A stretch of DNA of 5,634 nucleotides from Elusimicrobia bacterium CG08_land_8_20_14_0_20_59_10 (GTDB taxonomy: Bacteria; Elusimicrobiota; Elusimicrobia; Elusimicrobiales; UBA9959). The stretch spans positions 1-5,634 of the forward strand of contig PEXO01000179.1 in the NCBI GenBank assembly GCA_002779045.1. Reading direction: 5' to 3'. This document shows positions 1 to 5,634 of the stretch, piece by piece. Each line of letters opens with the position of its first letter. The stretch's first letter is position 1. The notes beneath the pieces were generated by a model. The model ran no database searches. It was not told the origin of the DNA and saw only the letters and a list, made by a program, of their open reading frames with translations. Made by a program: the position numbers and the translations under genes.

Positions 1-505
1 CCCTCACGGCGGGACCGCGCAGCGCGGCCAGCACATCTTTCCAGCCGCGCCCGCCCAGGCTTTTAGGCGCGTCGTCGGAGGTAATATTGAAACCGCCCAC
101 GAAAGCCGCGCCATCCGCGCAGAGTAGCTTGCGGTGGTCCCTCTTTATCCAGTTGCGGTAGGGCCGCCACAGGGAGATGGGCATAAATTCGGCGGTCTTC
201 ACCCCGGCCGCGGCCAGCTCCAGGAAAAAATTCCTGTCGGTCCGTATGGAGCCCACCGAATCGTAGACAAGATAGACCGGCACCCCCTCGGCGGCTTTGG
301 CGCGCATAGCCTCCGCGAACAAGCGCCCCGCTGAGTCGTCGGAAAAGGCATAGAATTCCAGCAGGGCGTACTTGCGCGCGCCGCGCAAGGCTTCGAGCAT
401 GGCGCAATAAGCCTCACCGCCGCTCTTCAGCAGCGAAACGGCGTTCCCGTTTACCGCGTTCTCCGTCCTGAAGCAGTAGTTCCGCCAGTCGCGTTTTTCT
501 TCCAT
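1..505 (-). CDS. Phospholipase D / cardiolipin synthase-like protein, N-terminal part (runs off left edge)
   Basis: Translating the minus strand from the ATG at 505 gives 168 residues, still open at the window edge. Residues about 20-60 (NAVSLLKSGGEAYCAMLEAL, then ALLEFYAFSDD) and 72-86 (EGVPVYLVYDSVGS) match the usual N-terminal half of cardiolipin synthases. A full HxK(x4)D catalytic motif, HRKLLCAD, lies at 124-131, followed by GGFN (137-140) and GWKD...LRGPAV (154-167), all standard for the first PLD half-domain. The second HKD motif expected in this family lies beyond the window. There is no N-terminal membrane segment, so it resembles the soluble or peripheral ClsB-like type rather than the membrane-anchored ClsA type. 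Known family chemistry is phosphatidyl transfer or phosphodiester hydrolysis; cardiolipin synthesis is the likeliest job but is inferred. The start overlaps the upstream ligase-like gene by 55 nt. No in-frame ATG, GTG or TTG lies just upstream and no strong Shine-Dalgarno is seen, so expression may depend on coupling to the upstream gene. Confidence 0.85.
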   Translation of the reverse strand, partial: MEEKRDWRNYCFRTENAVNGNAVSLLKSGGEAYCAMLEALRGARKYALLEFYAFSDDSAGRLFAEAMRAKAAEGVPVYLVYDSVGSIRTDRNFFLELAAAGVKTAEFMPISLWRPYRNWIKRDHRKLLCADGAAFVGGFNITSDDAPKSLGGRGWKDVLAALRGPAVR

Positions 506-2103
506 ATAATTTTTTTCAGCCGCGCGTAACGGGCACTGTCGAAAGCCGCGAGCGAGTACTGGTAGGGGTTGTGCCGCTTGACCGCCGGAACGTCAGGCAT
601 CGCCTCCAGCAGCGCGCGCGCCTGCGCCGCGCGCCCGGTGCCGGCGTACAGCTCGGCCAGGTCCAGCCTGGCCTCACAATAGTAAGGCTCCAATTCCAGC
701 GCCCGCCTGAGCGCCGTCTCCGCGGGCCCCGTAAAACCCAGGGCCGAAAATACCCGGGCCTCACCCCGGGCGAGAAAGGGGTCCTTGGGCGCATCGAGGG
801 CCTGCGAACGGACCAGCGCCAGCATAAGGGCAGGGCTATGCCCCTGTGAGGCTTCTTCCGCGCCGGCGGCGGCTAGTCTCCCGCGCACGCCGGGAGCGGT
901 GATAAAAACGGACGCCAGGCCGGCGGCCGCTAAAAACGCCGCCGCCAGCTTAACCCGTAGCCCTCTATCCGCAGGCTCCCCCGCGGCGGCGGGCTCCCCG
1001 GTTTTCCCGCCGGAAACAAAGCCCAGCGTTCCCCAAAACAGCAGGCCCACCGCACCGGAATAAAAAATTATGTCCACGCAGCCCTGTATGAAGACGGCCG
1101 CGGCGCAGGCGGCGAGCGGCAGCTGCTCCCTGAACCTGCCTGACAGCGCAGTCCAGACCGCCAGCACAAAAAGCACCGCGGCCGGGAAGCCCGCTTCCGC
1201 GGCCAGGTTAAAAAGCTCGCCGTGCGCGTGAGGGGTGGAATGTCCGTACCAGGAGATGCCGTCGAAGAACGGGAACTTGACCGCTTCAAAGGCCTGCCCG
1301 AAAAGGCCGGGCCCGGCCCCCAGCAGGGGATTTGCGCCGGCTATTTCCAGGGCCGCGCCCCAGAGCTGCGGCCTTTGAAAGGCGCGCGGGTCGGAAAGCT
1401 TCAGCAGAACTTCCCAGGCGTGGCCCGGCAGGAGGGCGGCGGATAAAAGCGCGGCCAGGCCCAGCCCGGCGAGCGTTCTGCGGCGGCCAGCCAGCGCCAG
1501 GGCCGCAGCCGCGCTCAGGAAAGCCGCCGCCAGCGCCCCCCTGGAACCGGAAGCCAGCACGCCCCCGGCCAGCAGCAGCGCCAGGGCCGCGCCCGCTATC
1601 TTGTCCCGCCGGTCCCCGTCGGCGGAGAGAAGGGCGGCCGGGAAAGCGGCCGCGGCGAAGGCGGCCGAATAATTCGGGTTGGCGCCTATCAGCCCGTAGA
1701 TGGGCATTCCGGAAAACCTCTGTACGAGAAAGGCCGCCGAAGAAAGAGCGCCCAGGAATTTTATCGCCCGCAACCAGCCTTTTTCTCCTTCGGGGCAGGA
1801 GACCGCGCTGAGATAAAAGATACCGGGCAGCGCGCAGGCGGCGAGACTCGCGACGGAGGCCCGGGGATCCGGGGAAAAGACCGCCGCGGCGGCCAGCCAG
1901 AAGAAGAACAGCAGCACGACGGGATGCTCTTTGGGGCGGAAAGGCCGCCCGTCCAGCACGAACCAGGGCAGAAAAAAAACGCTGAAACCGAGCCAGGCCG
2001 CCGGGGAGCGCAGGCCTCCCGCAAAAAAAGCCAGAACGAGGAAGATCCCCGCGGCATACAGCCCCGGCCGGCGCGCGGCCGCCTTCAGCGCGGTAAAGCT
2101 CAT
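451..2103 (-). CDS. O-antigen ligase/polymerase (Wzy_C) superfamily membrane protein with C-terminal TPR
   Basis: This 550-residue protein has about 12 hydrophobic segments (roughly residues 15-365, and 385-402) with a larger polar loop at about 226-300. Family-type motifs appear in order: ANPNYSAAF (141-149), SGSRGALAA (185-193), RPQLWGAALEIAGANPLLGAG (244-264, listed by its R, W and PLLGAG positions) and HAHGELFNLAAEAGF (292-306). These correspond to the conserved NxxA, SxSRG, RxxxW...PLxGxG and HxHN...ExG patterns of Wzy_C proteins, whose periplasmic loop histidine is implicated in transferring lipid-linked glycan. Here the Asn of HxHN is Gly. After the last membrane segment, residues about 440-503 hold at least one TPR-like helix pair (AETALRRALELEPYYCEARL), probably periplasmic. 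The ATG overlaps the preceding stop as ATGA, with GGGGTG 5 nt upstream. The tail (residues about 533-550) is encoded in the overlap with the PLD-like gene. LPS ligase, polysaccharide polymerase and protein O-glycosyltransferase are all possible; the pilus context favours the last, weakly. Confidence 0.85.
   Translation of the reverse strand: MSFTALKAAARRPGLYAAGIFLVLAFFAGGLRSPAAWLGFSVFFLPWFVLDGRPFRPKEHPVVLLFFFWLAAAAVFSPDPRASVASLAACALPGIFYLSAVSCPEGEKGWLRAIKFLGALSSAAFLVQRFSGMPIYGLIGANPNYSAAFAAAAFPAALLSADGDRRDKIAGAALALLLAGGVLASGSRGALAAAFLSAAAALALAGRRRTLAGLGLAALLSAALLPGHAWEVLLKLSDPRAFQRPQLWGAALEIAGANPLLGAGPGLFGQAFEAVKFPFFDGISWYGHSTPHAHGELFNLAAEAGFPAAVLFVLAVWTALSGRFREQLPLAACAAAVFIQGCVDIIFYSGAVGLLFWGTLGFVSGGKTGEPAAAGEPADRGLRVKLAAAFLAAAGLASVFITAPGVRGRLAAAGAEEASQGHSPALMLALVRSQALDAPKDPFLARGEARVFSALGFTGPAETALRRALELEPYYCEARLDLAELYAGTGRAAQARALLEAMPDVPAVKRHNPYQYSLAAFDSARYARLKKIIWKKNATGGTTASGRRTR
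510..516 (-). other. A7 tract at the end of the second Wzy_C gene, just upstream of the PLD-like start
   Basis: On the coding strand seven A's (CTG AAA AAA ATT, encoding LKKI) precede the PLD-like ATG by 4 nt. The PLD-like frame is -1 relative to the ligase-like frame, and it is open back through this tract (gct gaa aaa aat tat ATG). One additional A in the transcript, or a -1 ribosomal slip here, would join the two frames. Whether the tract has any function is unknown. Confidence 0.4.
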
Positions 2104-3545
2104 TTGTACACCCCGGCTTTGCGCGCGGCCAGGCCGGACGCCGCGCGCTCAAGGCCCGGCGCGGAGTAGATGCGCCCCAGCGCGCGCCACGCGGTCGGGC
2201 TGTACGGGTTTTCAAGCAGGGCCATCTCGTAATAGACAGCGGAGGAAAAGCCCCTGTCGGGATCCGCCGCGCGCAGGGAATTTATCCGCCCCAGCAGCTC
2301 CAGCGCCGGAAGCCTGAAAAGCCCGGGCCCCAGGTAGGGGCGCAGCCGCTCCCCGGCGGCGGCGGCGTTCCCGTTCAGCGCCGCTCCCGCGGCTTCCTGC
2401 CTTGCGCGCTCGAAAGCGAGGCTTTTAAAGTGCAGCAACAGCAGCGCGCCGGCCAGCAGCAGTGCAGCCGCGGCGGCGGCCTGAACCCGGCGTCCGCACG
2501 GGGCAGGCTCGGGACGGGCGCCGGGTTCGGCCAGCAGGTAGCAGAACAGCCAGAAGTTAGCCGGTACGGACAGGCCGAAATCCACCAGGGAATGGGCCAG
2601 CGCGGCTACGATCGCATACCTGGCGAGACCGCCGCGGCGGCGCAGGGCGGCCCAGAGGAAAGCGAACCAGGCGGCGGCGGCGGGAAGACCGTTCTCAGCG
2701 AGGAATTCCAGGTAGTAATTATGCGCGTAAATGGAGTGTTCGCGGAAGGCCCCGGCGCCCTGGAAGCCGGCCTGCGCCCAAGTGAACGACGCGTGCCCGA
2801 ACCCGGACAGCGGCCGCGCCAGGAACATTTCCCAAGCGCTTCTCCACCAGGCGAGCCGCCCCGCCAGGGAATCGGCCTGCAGCAGGTAGAACACCGGGAT
2901 CACCAGCGCCAATAGTCCCGCCAGCAGCCATTTGTTCTGCGAGCCCTCCCCGCTTTTTATACGCGAGCAGGAATAAAGCCCCGCCGCCGCCAACCCGGCC
3001 AGGACGGCTCCCAGCGACTGCGTCCAGAGAACCAGCGCGCTCAGCGCGGCGGCGAGCGCCCACGAACGGCGCTCCAGCGCCAGCGGGAAGACCAGTACGC
3101 AGTAAAGGGCCAGCGCGTTAAGGTTGGTGAGCGGCGCCCCCCTGGAGAGATCCTTCATCCAAAAGGCCTGCGCGAAACTCCAGAACACCACCAGCCAGGC
3201 CCCGCAGATCACCGCCGCGTCGGTTCTGCGGCGGCTGTCTCCGTCGAGAAAAGAAGCGTAGATGAAGATCAGCAGCCCGGCCGCGTAGTTGCCCCATTCA
3301 TTGAAGACCTGGCCCTTGAAAGGGCTGGCCAGCAGCGAAAAAAGGGAGAACGCGGCGGCGCACCAGAGCGGGAGGAATTTTTTTGCGAAAACCGCCGGCA
3401 GGCCGGCGCCGCGCAGCTCGACAAAAACCCAGGCGAGAAAAGCCAGCAGCACGGCCTGCTGGAAAGCCAGCTGCAGGGGCAGGTCAAAAACCGCCTGCAA
3501 CGAAGCCGAAAGCAGCAGGACAAAAGAGAATACGTAGACGAGCAT
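2100..3545 (-). CDS. O-antigen ligase/polymerase (Wzy_C) superfamily membrane protein with TPR-like C-terminus
   Basis: This 481-residue protein has about 11-12 hydrophobic segments up to residue about 371, then a soluble tail. Wzy_C motifs are TNLNALALY (140-148), RLAWWRSAWEMF followed by ARPLSGFGHASF (230-254), YAHNYYLEFLAENGL (273-287, containing the classic HN...ExGL pattern with His275) and HSLVDFGLSVPANFW (318-332). The motif that is usually SxSRG reads TQSLGA (175-180), so its Arg is absent. The C-terminal residues 436-461 look like one TPR unit (YYEMALLENPYSPTAWRALG). The family joins lipid-linked glycans to acceptors (lipid A core, growing polymer or protein) at the periplasmic face of the inner membrane. 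The gene starts 32 nt after the secretin stop; the leader is GC-rich and lacks a convincing Shine-Dalgarno, although the ATG fits the first membrane helix. It overlaps the next gene by 4 nt. The motif and size similarity to that neighbour suggests an old duplication, but the two are strongly diverged. A role in pilin glycosylation is inferred from position only. Confidence 0.85.
   Translation of the reverse strand: MLVYVFSFVLLLSASLQAVFDLPLQLAFQQAVLLAFLAWVFVELRGAGLPAVFAKKFLPLWCAAAFSLFSLLASPFKGQVFNEWGNYAAGLLIFIYASFLDGDSRRRTDAAVICGAWLVVFWSFAQAFWMKDLSRGAPLTNLNALALYCVLVFPLALERRSWALAAALSALVLWTQSLGAVLAGLAAAGLYSCSRIKSGEGSQNKWLLAGLLALVIPVFYLLQADSLAGRLAWWRSAWEMFLARPLSGFGHASFTWAQAGFQGAGAFREHSIYAHNYYLEFLAENGLPAAAAWFAFLWAALRRRGGLARYAIVAALAHSLVDFGLSVPANFWLFCYLLAEPGARPEPAPCGRRVQAAAAAALLLAGALLLLHFKSLAFERARQEAAGAALNGNAAAAGERLRPYLGPGLFRLPALELLGRINSLRAADPDRGFSSAVYYEMALLENPYSPTAWRALGRIYSAPGLERAASGLAARKAGVYK
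2109..2114 (-). promoter_or_regulatory. Probable ribosome binding site of the second Wzy_C gene
   Basis: GGGGTG lies 5 nt before the ATG at 2103, within the last codons of the preceding gene. Together with the ATGA stop/start overlap at 2103-2100 it suggests coupled translation and supports this start over internal ones. Confidence 0.5.
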
Positions 3546-3577
3546 TATGGGCGCCGCCCGCCGGAGCGGCCCGGCCG
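3546..3577 (-). other. Short GC-rich gap between the secretin and first Wzy_C gene
   Basis: These 32 nt are almost entirely G and C, with only a small inverted repeat (GCCG-CTC-CGGC) and no T-tract, so this is not a convincing intrinsic terminator. No promoter boxes are visible. It is best read as an intra-operon spacer that may give the next gene weak or structured translation initiation. Confidence 0.5.
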
Positions 3578-5332
3578 TCAGCTCTCAATGATCTTCGGCG
3601 TTACGAAGATCAGCAGTTCCAGGCGTTTTCTAGACACGGATTCCTTCCTGAAAAGCAGGCCCAGAAGCGGGATGTCGCCCAGAATGGGGATCTTATAAAC
3701 ATCCTTCGACTGGCTGTCGCGTATAAGGCCGCCTATCACAACGGTCTCCCCGTCGCGCACTATAACATTTGTGTCCGTGCTCCTGACATTGGTGCTGGGG
3801 GGCGTGGTCGCGCTCCCCCCCGACGCCTGGGTCACCTCGGGGTTGAGATGCATGGAGATGCGGCCGTCGGAATTGATAGAAGGGGTTACCTTCAGGATTA
3901 TCCCCGAGGGGACATAGGTAACCCTGGCAGTCGTGACGGTGGCGCCCCCGGAGCCGACGGCGGACTCGGTGGTGGTGTAAGGCACCTGGTCCGTGATATT
4001 GATCGTGGCCTCCTTATTGTTGAGGGTGGCGACCTTGGGGTCGGAAAGCACCTTGAGCTTACCCTTCTTTACGGCGGCGGCTATGACCGTGTTGAAGGTA
4101 AAGTCGCTGATCTTCCCGAAAAAGTTCAAAGAGCCCCCGTAAGTGCTTCCGGCGGGCGTCGGCCCCGGCAGATTGGTAGTGCCGACGGCCCTGCCCGCGC
4201 TGTCCGTAAAGTTCCAGTTCACGCCCAGGTCAAAAGAGTCGTCAAGAGACACTTCCACCAATTTCACCTCTATCATCACCTGCTTGGGGATGCGGTCCAG
4301 GCTGCGTATGAAACGCGCGGTGGCCTCAAGACCGACAGGTGTGTCCGTGACGATAACGGCGTTGTTGACGTCGTCGGAAGAACACTTCGCGCCGCGCCCC
4401 TCGGCGGTCACCACCGAGTCTATCTGCGTCTTCATCCCGGCCGCCTGGGTATAGTTGAGGAAGAAGACCCGGGTCTGCATCATGGCGGACTTCTGCTCGT
4501 TCACTAGCGTTTTGGGGGAGGCTATGCGCAGGATATTGTTCCCCACCTGCTGCGCGGCCAGGCTCTTGACGCTCAACAGCGTTTCGAAAGCCTCGGAGAA
4601 AGGGACCTTGTCCAGCGAGATCGTCACCGTGCCGCTCACGTCGTCGCCGTAAATTATGTTGACGCCGGCCTTGGCGGCCATCATGTCCAGCACTTCGCGC
4701 ACGTCGGCCTCGTTATAATCGAAACTGATCGGCTCGCGCGTCAGCGAATCCATGATATTGCGTCCAGGCGGAATATAGCGCTTTTGGGGGGTTATGACCG
4801 GGGAGCGCTGTTTCCGGGGAGCGGCGGGCCGCGCCGCGGCGGCCTCATAGGTCATTGTCACCCGCTTTTCCGCCGCCGGCTTCCCGTCCGGGGTTATCAC
4901 CGTCACGCTTTTCGCCGGGGCGACAGGGGCGTCCTTTACGGAGTTCCCCTTCTTAATGCGCTCCCCCAGCATCACTATAAGTTCGGTGCCGCGGCGGGTT
5001 ATCTCGTAAGCGGTCTTCTGCGAAAGGTCCATCACAATGCGGGATATACTGGGATTGCTCTTGAACTGCCCTGTGCGCACTCTGTGCAGCAGGAGGCCGC
5101 CGACAGGGATATCCTGCAGGGTCTTCATCCTGGAGTTCTGCAGTTCAAGCACCAGCCTGTCAGGCTGGCTCAGGCTGAACGTCTTGTACTCCACCGGGCG
5201 GTCGGTGGTTATGTACACGCTTTCGGCCGATACGCGCACGGATTCCACCGTGGCCGCCTCCAGCGCGTAAAGCAGCGGCGAATTCTGGAGCAGCAGCATT
5301 ACCGCCGCCGCAAAAGCTGTTATCTTTTTCAT
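3578..5332 (-). CDS. pilQ: Type IV pilus secretin PilQ-like, with AMIN domain
   Basis: This 584-residue protein should form the multimeric outer-membrane gate through which a type IV pilus (or DNA, in competence) passes. Residues 1-23 are a typical Sec signal peptide (MKK, hydrophobic core, LLYA). Residues about 27-125 form an AMIN domain, a module known to bind peptidoglycan. A Pro/Ala/Lys-rich linker covers about 127-195. Residues about 200-275 are the secretin N0/STN domain (ISFDYNEADVREVLDMMA). An N1-like (Secretin_N) domain lies at about 290-350 (VFFLNYTQA ... NNAVIVTDTP). The C-terminal secretin beta-barrel, about 355-582, carries the signature VVIGGLIRDS (531-540) and IPILGDIPLLGLLFR (548-562), ending in LELLIFVTPKIIE. 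One AMIN domain and 584 residues make it shorter than many proteobacterial PilQ proteins, which often have two AMIN domains and exceed 700 residues. The ATG is 3 nt from the pilP-like stop and has a strong ribosome binding site. A type II secretion GspD is less likely given the AMIN domain and the PilP neighbour. Confidence 0.95.
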   Translation of the reverse strand: MKKITAFAAAVMLLLQNSPLLYALEAATVESVRVSAESVYITTDRPVEYKTFSLSQPDRLVLELQNSRMKTLQDIPVGGLLLHRVRTGQFKSNPSISRIVMDLSQKTAYEITRRGTELIVMLGERIKKGNSVKDAPVAPAKSVTVITPDGKPAAEKRVTMTYEAAAARPAAPRKQRSPVITPQKRYIPPGRNIMDSLTREPISFDYNEADVREVLDMMAAKAGVNIIYGDDVSGTVTISLDKVPFSEAFETLLSVKSLAAQQVGNNILRIASPKTLVNEQKSAMMQTRVFFLNYTQAAGMKTQIDSVVTAEGRGAKCSSDDVNNAVIVTDTPVGLEATARFIRSLDRIPKQVMIEVKLVEVSLDDSFDLGVNWNFTDSAGRAVGTTNLPGPTPAGSTYGGSLNFFGKISDFTFNTVIAAAVKKGKLKVLSDPKVATLNNKEATINITDQVPYTTTESAVGSGGATVTTARVTYVPSGIILKVTPSINSDGRISMHLNPEVTQASGGSATTPPSTNVRSTDTNVIVRDGETVVIGGLIRDSQSKDVYKIPILGDIPLLGLLFRKESVSRKRLELLIFVTPKIIES

Positions 5333-5335
5333 CGT

Positions 5336-5634
5336 TTATCTCTCCGGGCCGGCGGCCTGCTCACTTCGTTCGTGCAGGTTCAGCTGGTTAACTTTTTTGT
5401 CTTCCGTCATCAGGATGACCTGTTTCCCCTTGACCACCCCGGAAACCCCGGGGACCGGTCTATTCTTCGCATCGGTGATACGCCCTGATTGCAGCTTGTA
5501 AAGAGCCCCTGTCGCCTTATCGCGCAGCAGCGCAATGCGGCCGCGGGAATCTTCCATAACGCCCGTAAGCGCCAGGTTGTAAATGGTAAAACTGGACGCC
5601 GCCACGCCGGGCTGCGCCCCTTTCGGCCTGGCGC
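5336..5634 (-). CDS. pilP: PilP-like type IV pilus assembly protein, C-terminal part (runs off right edge)
   Basis: The minus-strand frame is open from the right edge to the TAA at 5338-5336, giving 99 codons before the stop. The sequence FTIYNLALTGVMED...RIALLRDKATGALYKLQSGRITD matches the PilP C-terminal beta domain pattern (PL..L.l.G.m, then ALLrD, y.v..Gd), followed by a strand of the type GVVKGKQVILMTED. PilP is normally an inner-membrane lipoprotein that links the PilM/N/O platform to the secretin by touching PilQ N0/N1 domains. The immediate downstream secretin, 3 nt away, is exactly the usual pilP-pilQ order. A GTG at 5605 could be taken as a start, but the frame continues upstream (ARPKGAQPG) and the domain needs a lipoprotein signal and linker, so the true start lies outside the window. 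The final residues (HERSEQAAGPER) are an unstructured polar tail. A short unrelated periplasmic protein is possible, since similarity is by motif only. Confidence 0.7.
   Translation of the reverse strand, partial: ARPKGAQPGVAASSFTIYNLALTGVMEDSRGRIALLRDKATGALYKLQSGRITDAKNRPVPGVSGVVKGKQVILMTEDKKVNQLNLHERSEQAAGPER
5340..5345 (-). promoter_or_regulatory. Ribosome binding site of the pilQ-like gene
   Basis: GGAGAG on the minus strand sits 7 nt before the secretin ATG, inside the last codons of the pilP-like gene, just before its TAA. This supports both the chosen pilQ start and translation as part of a polycistronic message. Confidence 0.75.

Noticed and set aside
63..407. Minus-strand 114-codon open frame at the left edge
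   Set aside because: It is out of frame with the HKD-containing reading frame starting at 505, which shows clear PLD-family conservation over the same bases.
1286..2215. 309-codon minus-strand open frame overlapping the second Wzy_C gene
   Set aside because: It is Arg/Gly/Pro-rich, runs across the ligase-like gene in another frame and has no motif. The 550-residue frame shows proper membrane segments and family motifs.
3546..3577. GC-rich inverted repeat after the secretin as a terminator
   Set aside because: The stem is only about 4 bp with no following T-tract on the transcribed strand, and the next gene starts immediately.
3383..4507. Long plus-strand open frame (374 codons) opposite the secretin and first Wzy_C gene
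   Set aside because: Its translation is rich in Gly, Arg and His with no recognisable domain, and it lies antisense to two well-supported genes. It is a by-product of GC-rich codon bias.
4784..5488. Plus-strand 234-codon open frame opposite the pilQ and pilP-like genes
   Set aside because: It is antisense to a secretin with signal peptide, AMIN and N0 domains. Its translation has no recognisable fold or motif.
5336..5605. A GTG at 5605 as the start of an 89-residue protein
   Set aside because: The frame stays open to the window edge, no ribosome binding site precedes the GTG, and PilP-like proteins need an upstream lipoprotein signal and linker, so this GTG is probably internal.

Overview
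The window is a GC-rich (by eye about two-thirds G+C), almost fully coding stretch with every gene on the minus strand, so transcription runs from right to left. An outer-membrane secretin, a PilP-like protein and O-antigen-ligase-type membrane enzymes point to a diderm (Gram-negative-type) bacterium. The phylum cannot be fixed from this sequence. An environmental lineage such as Elusimicrobiota or a deltaproteobacterium-like group would fit, but that is only a guess.

Layout in transcription order: (1) 5634-5336, the 3' part of a pilP-like gene, open through the right edge; (2) 5332-3578, a complete type IV pilus secretin of PilQ type, starting 3 nt after the pilP stop behind a clear GGAGAG ribosome binding site; (3) 3545-2100, a polytopic membrane protein of the O-antigen ligase/polymerase (Wzy_C) superfamily with a TPR-like C-terminus; (4) 2103-451, a second, divergent Wzy_C protein with a C-terminal TPR, joined to the previous gene by a 4-nt ATGA overlap; (5) 505 to the left edge, the 5' part of a phospholipase D/cardiolipin-synthase-like gene that starts inside gene 4 and carries one complete HKD motif. 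The only non-coding stretches are 3 nt and 32 nt long. No promoter, terminator, RNA gene, mobile element or CRISPR array is visible, so the five genes look like the middle of one operon.

Functionally, PilP and PilQ form the outer-membrane end of the type IV pilus (or related secretion/DNA-uptake) machine. The two Wzy_C proteins belong to the superfamily that contains O-antigen ligases, Wzy polymerases and the pilin/protein O-oligosaccharyltransferases (PglL/TfpO type). Their place directly behind pilQ makes transfer of a glycan to pilin or other envelope proteins an attractive inference, although lipopolysaccharide ligation cannot be excluded. The last gene probably acts on membrane phospholipid. 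The most notable points are the tandem, non-identical Wzy_C-TPR pair in a pilus operon, and the 55-nt overlap between genes 4 and 5 with an A7 tract where a one-base slip would fuse the two proteins.
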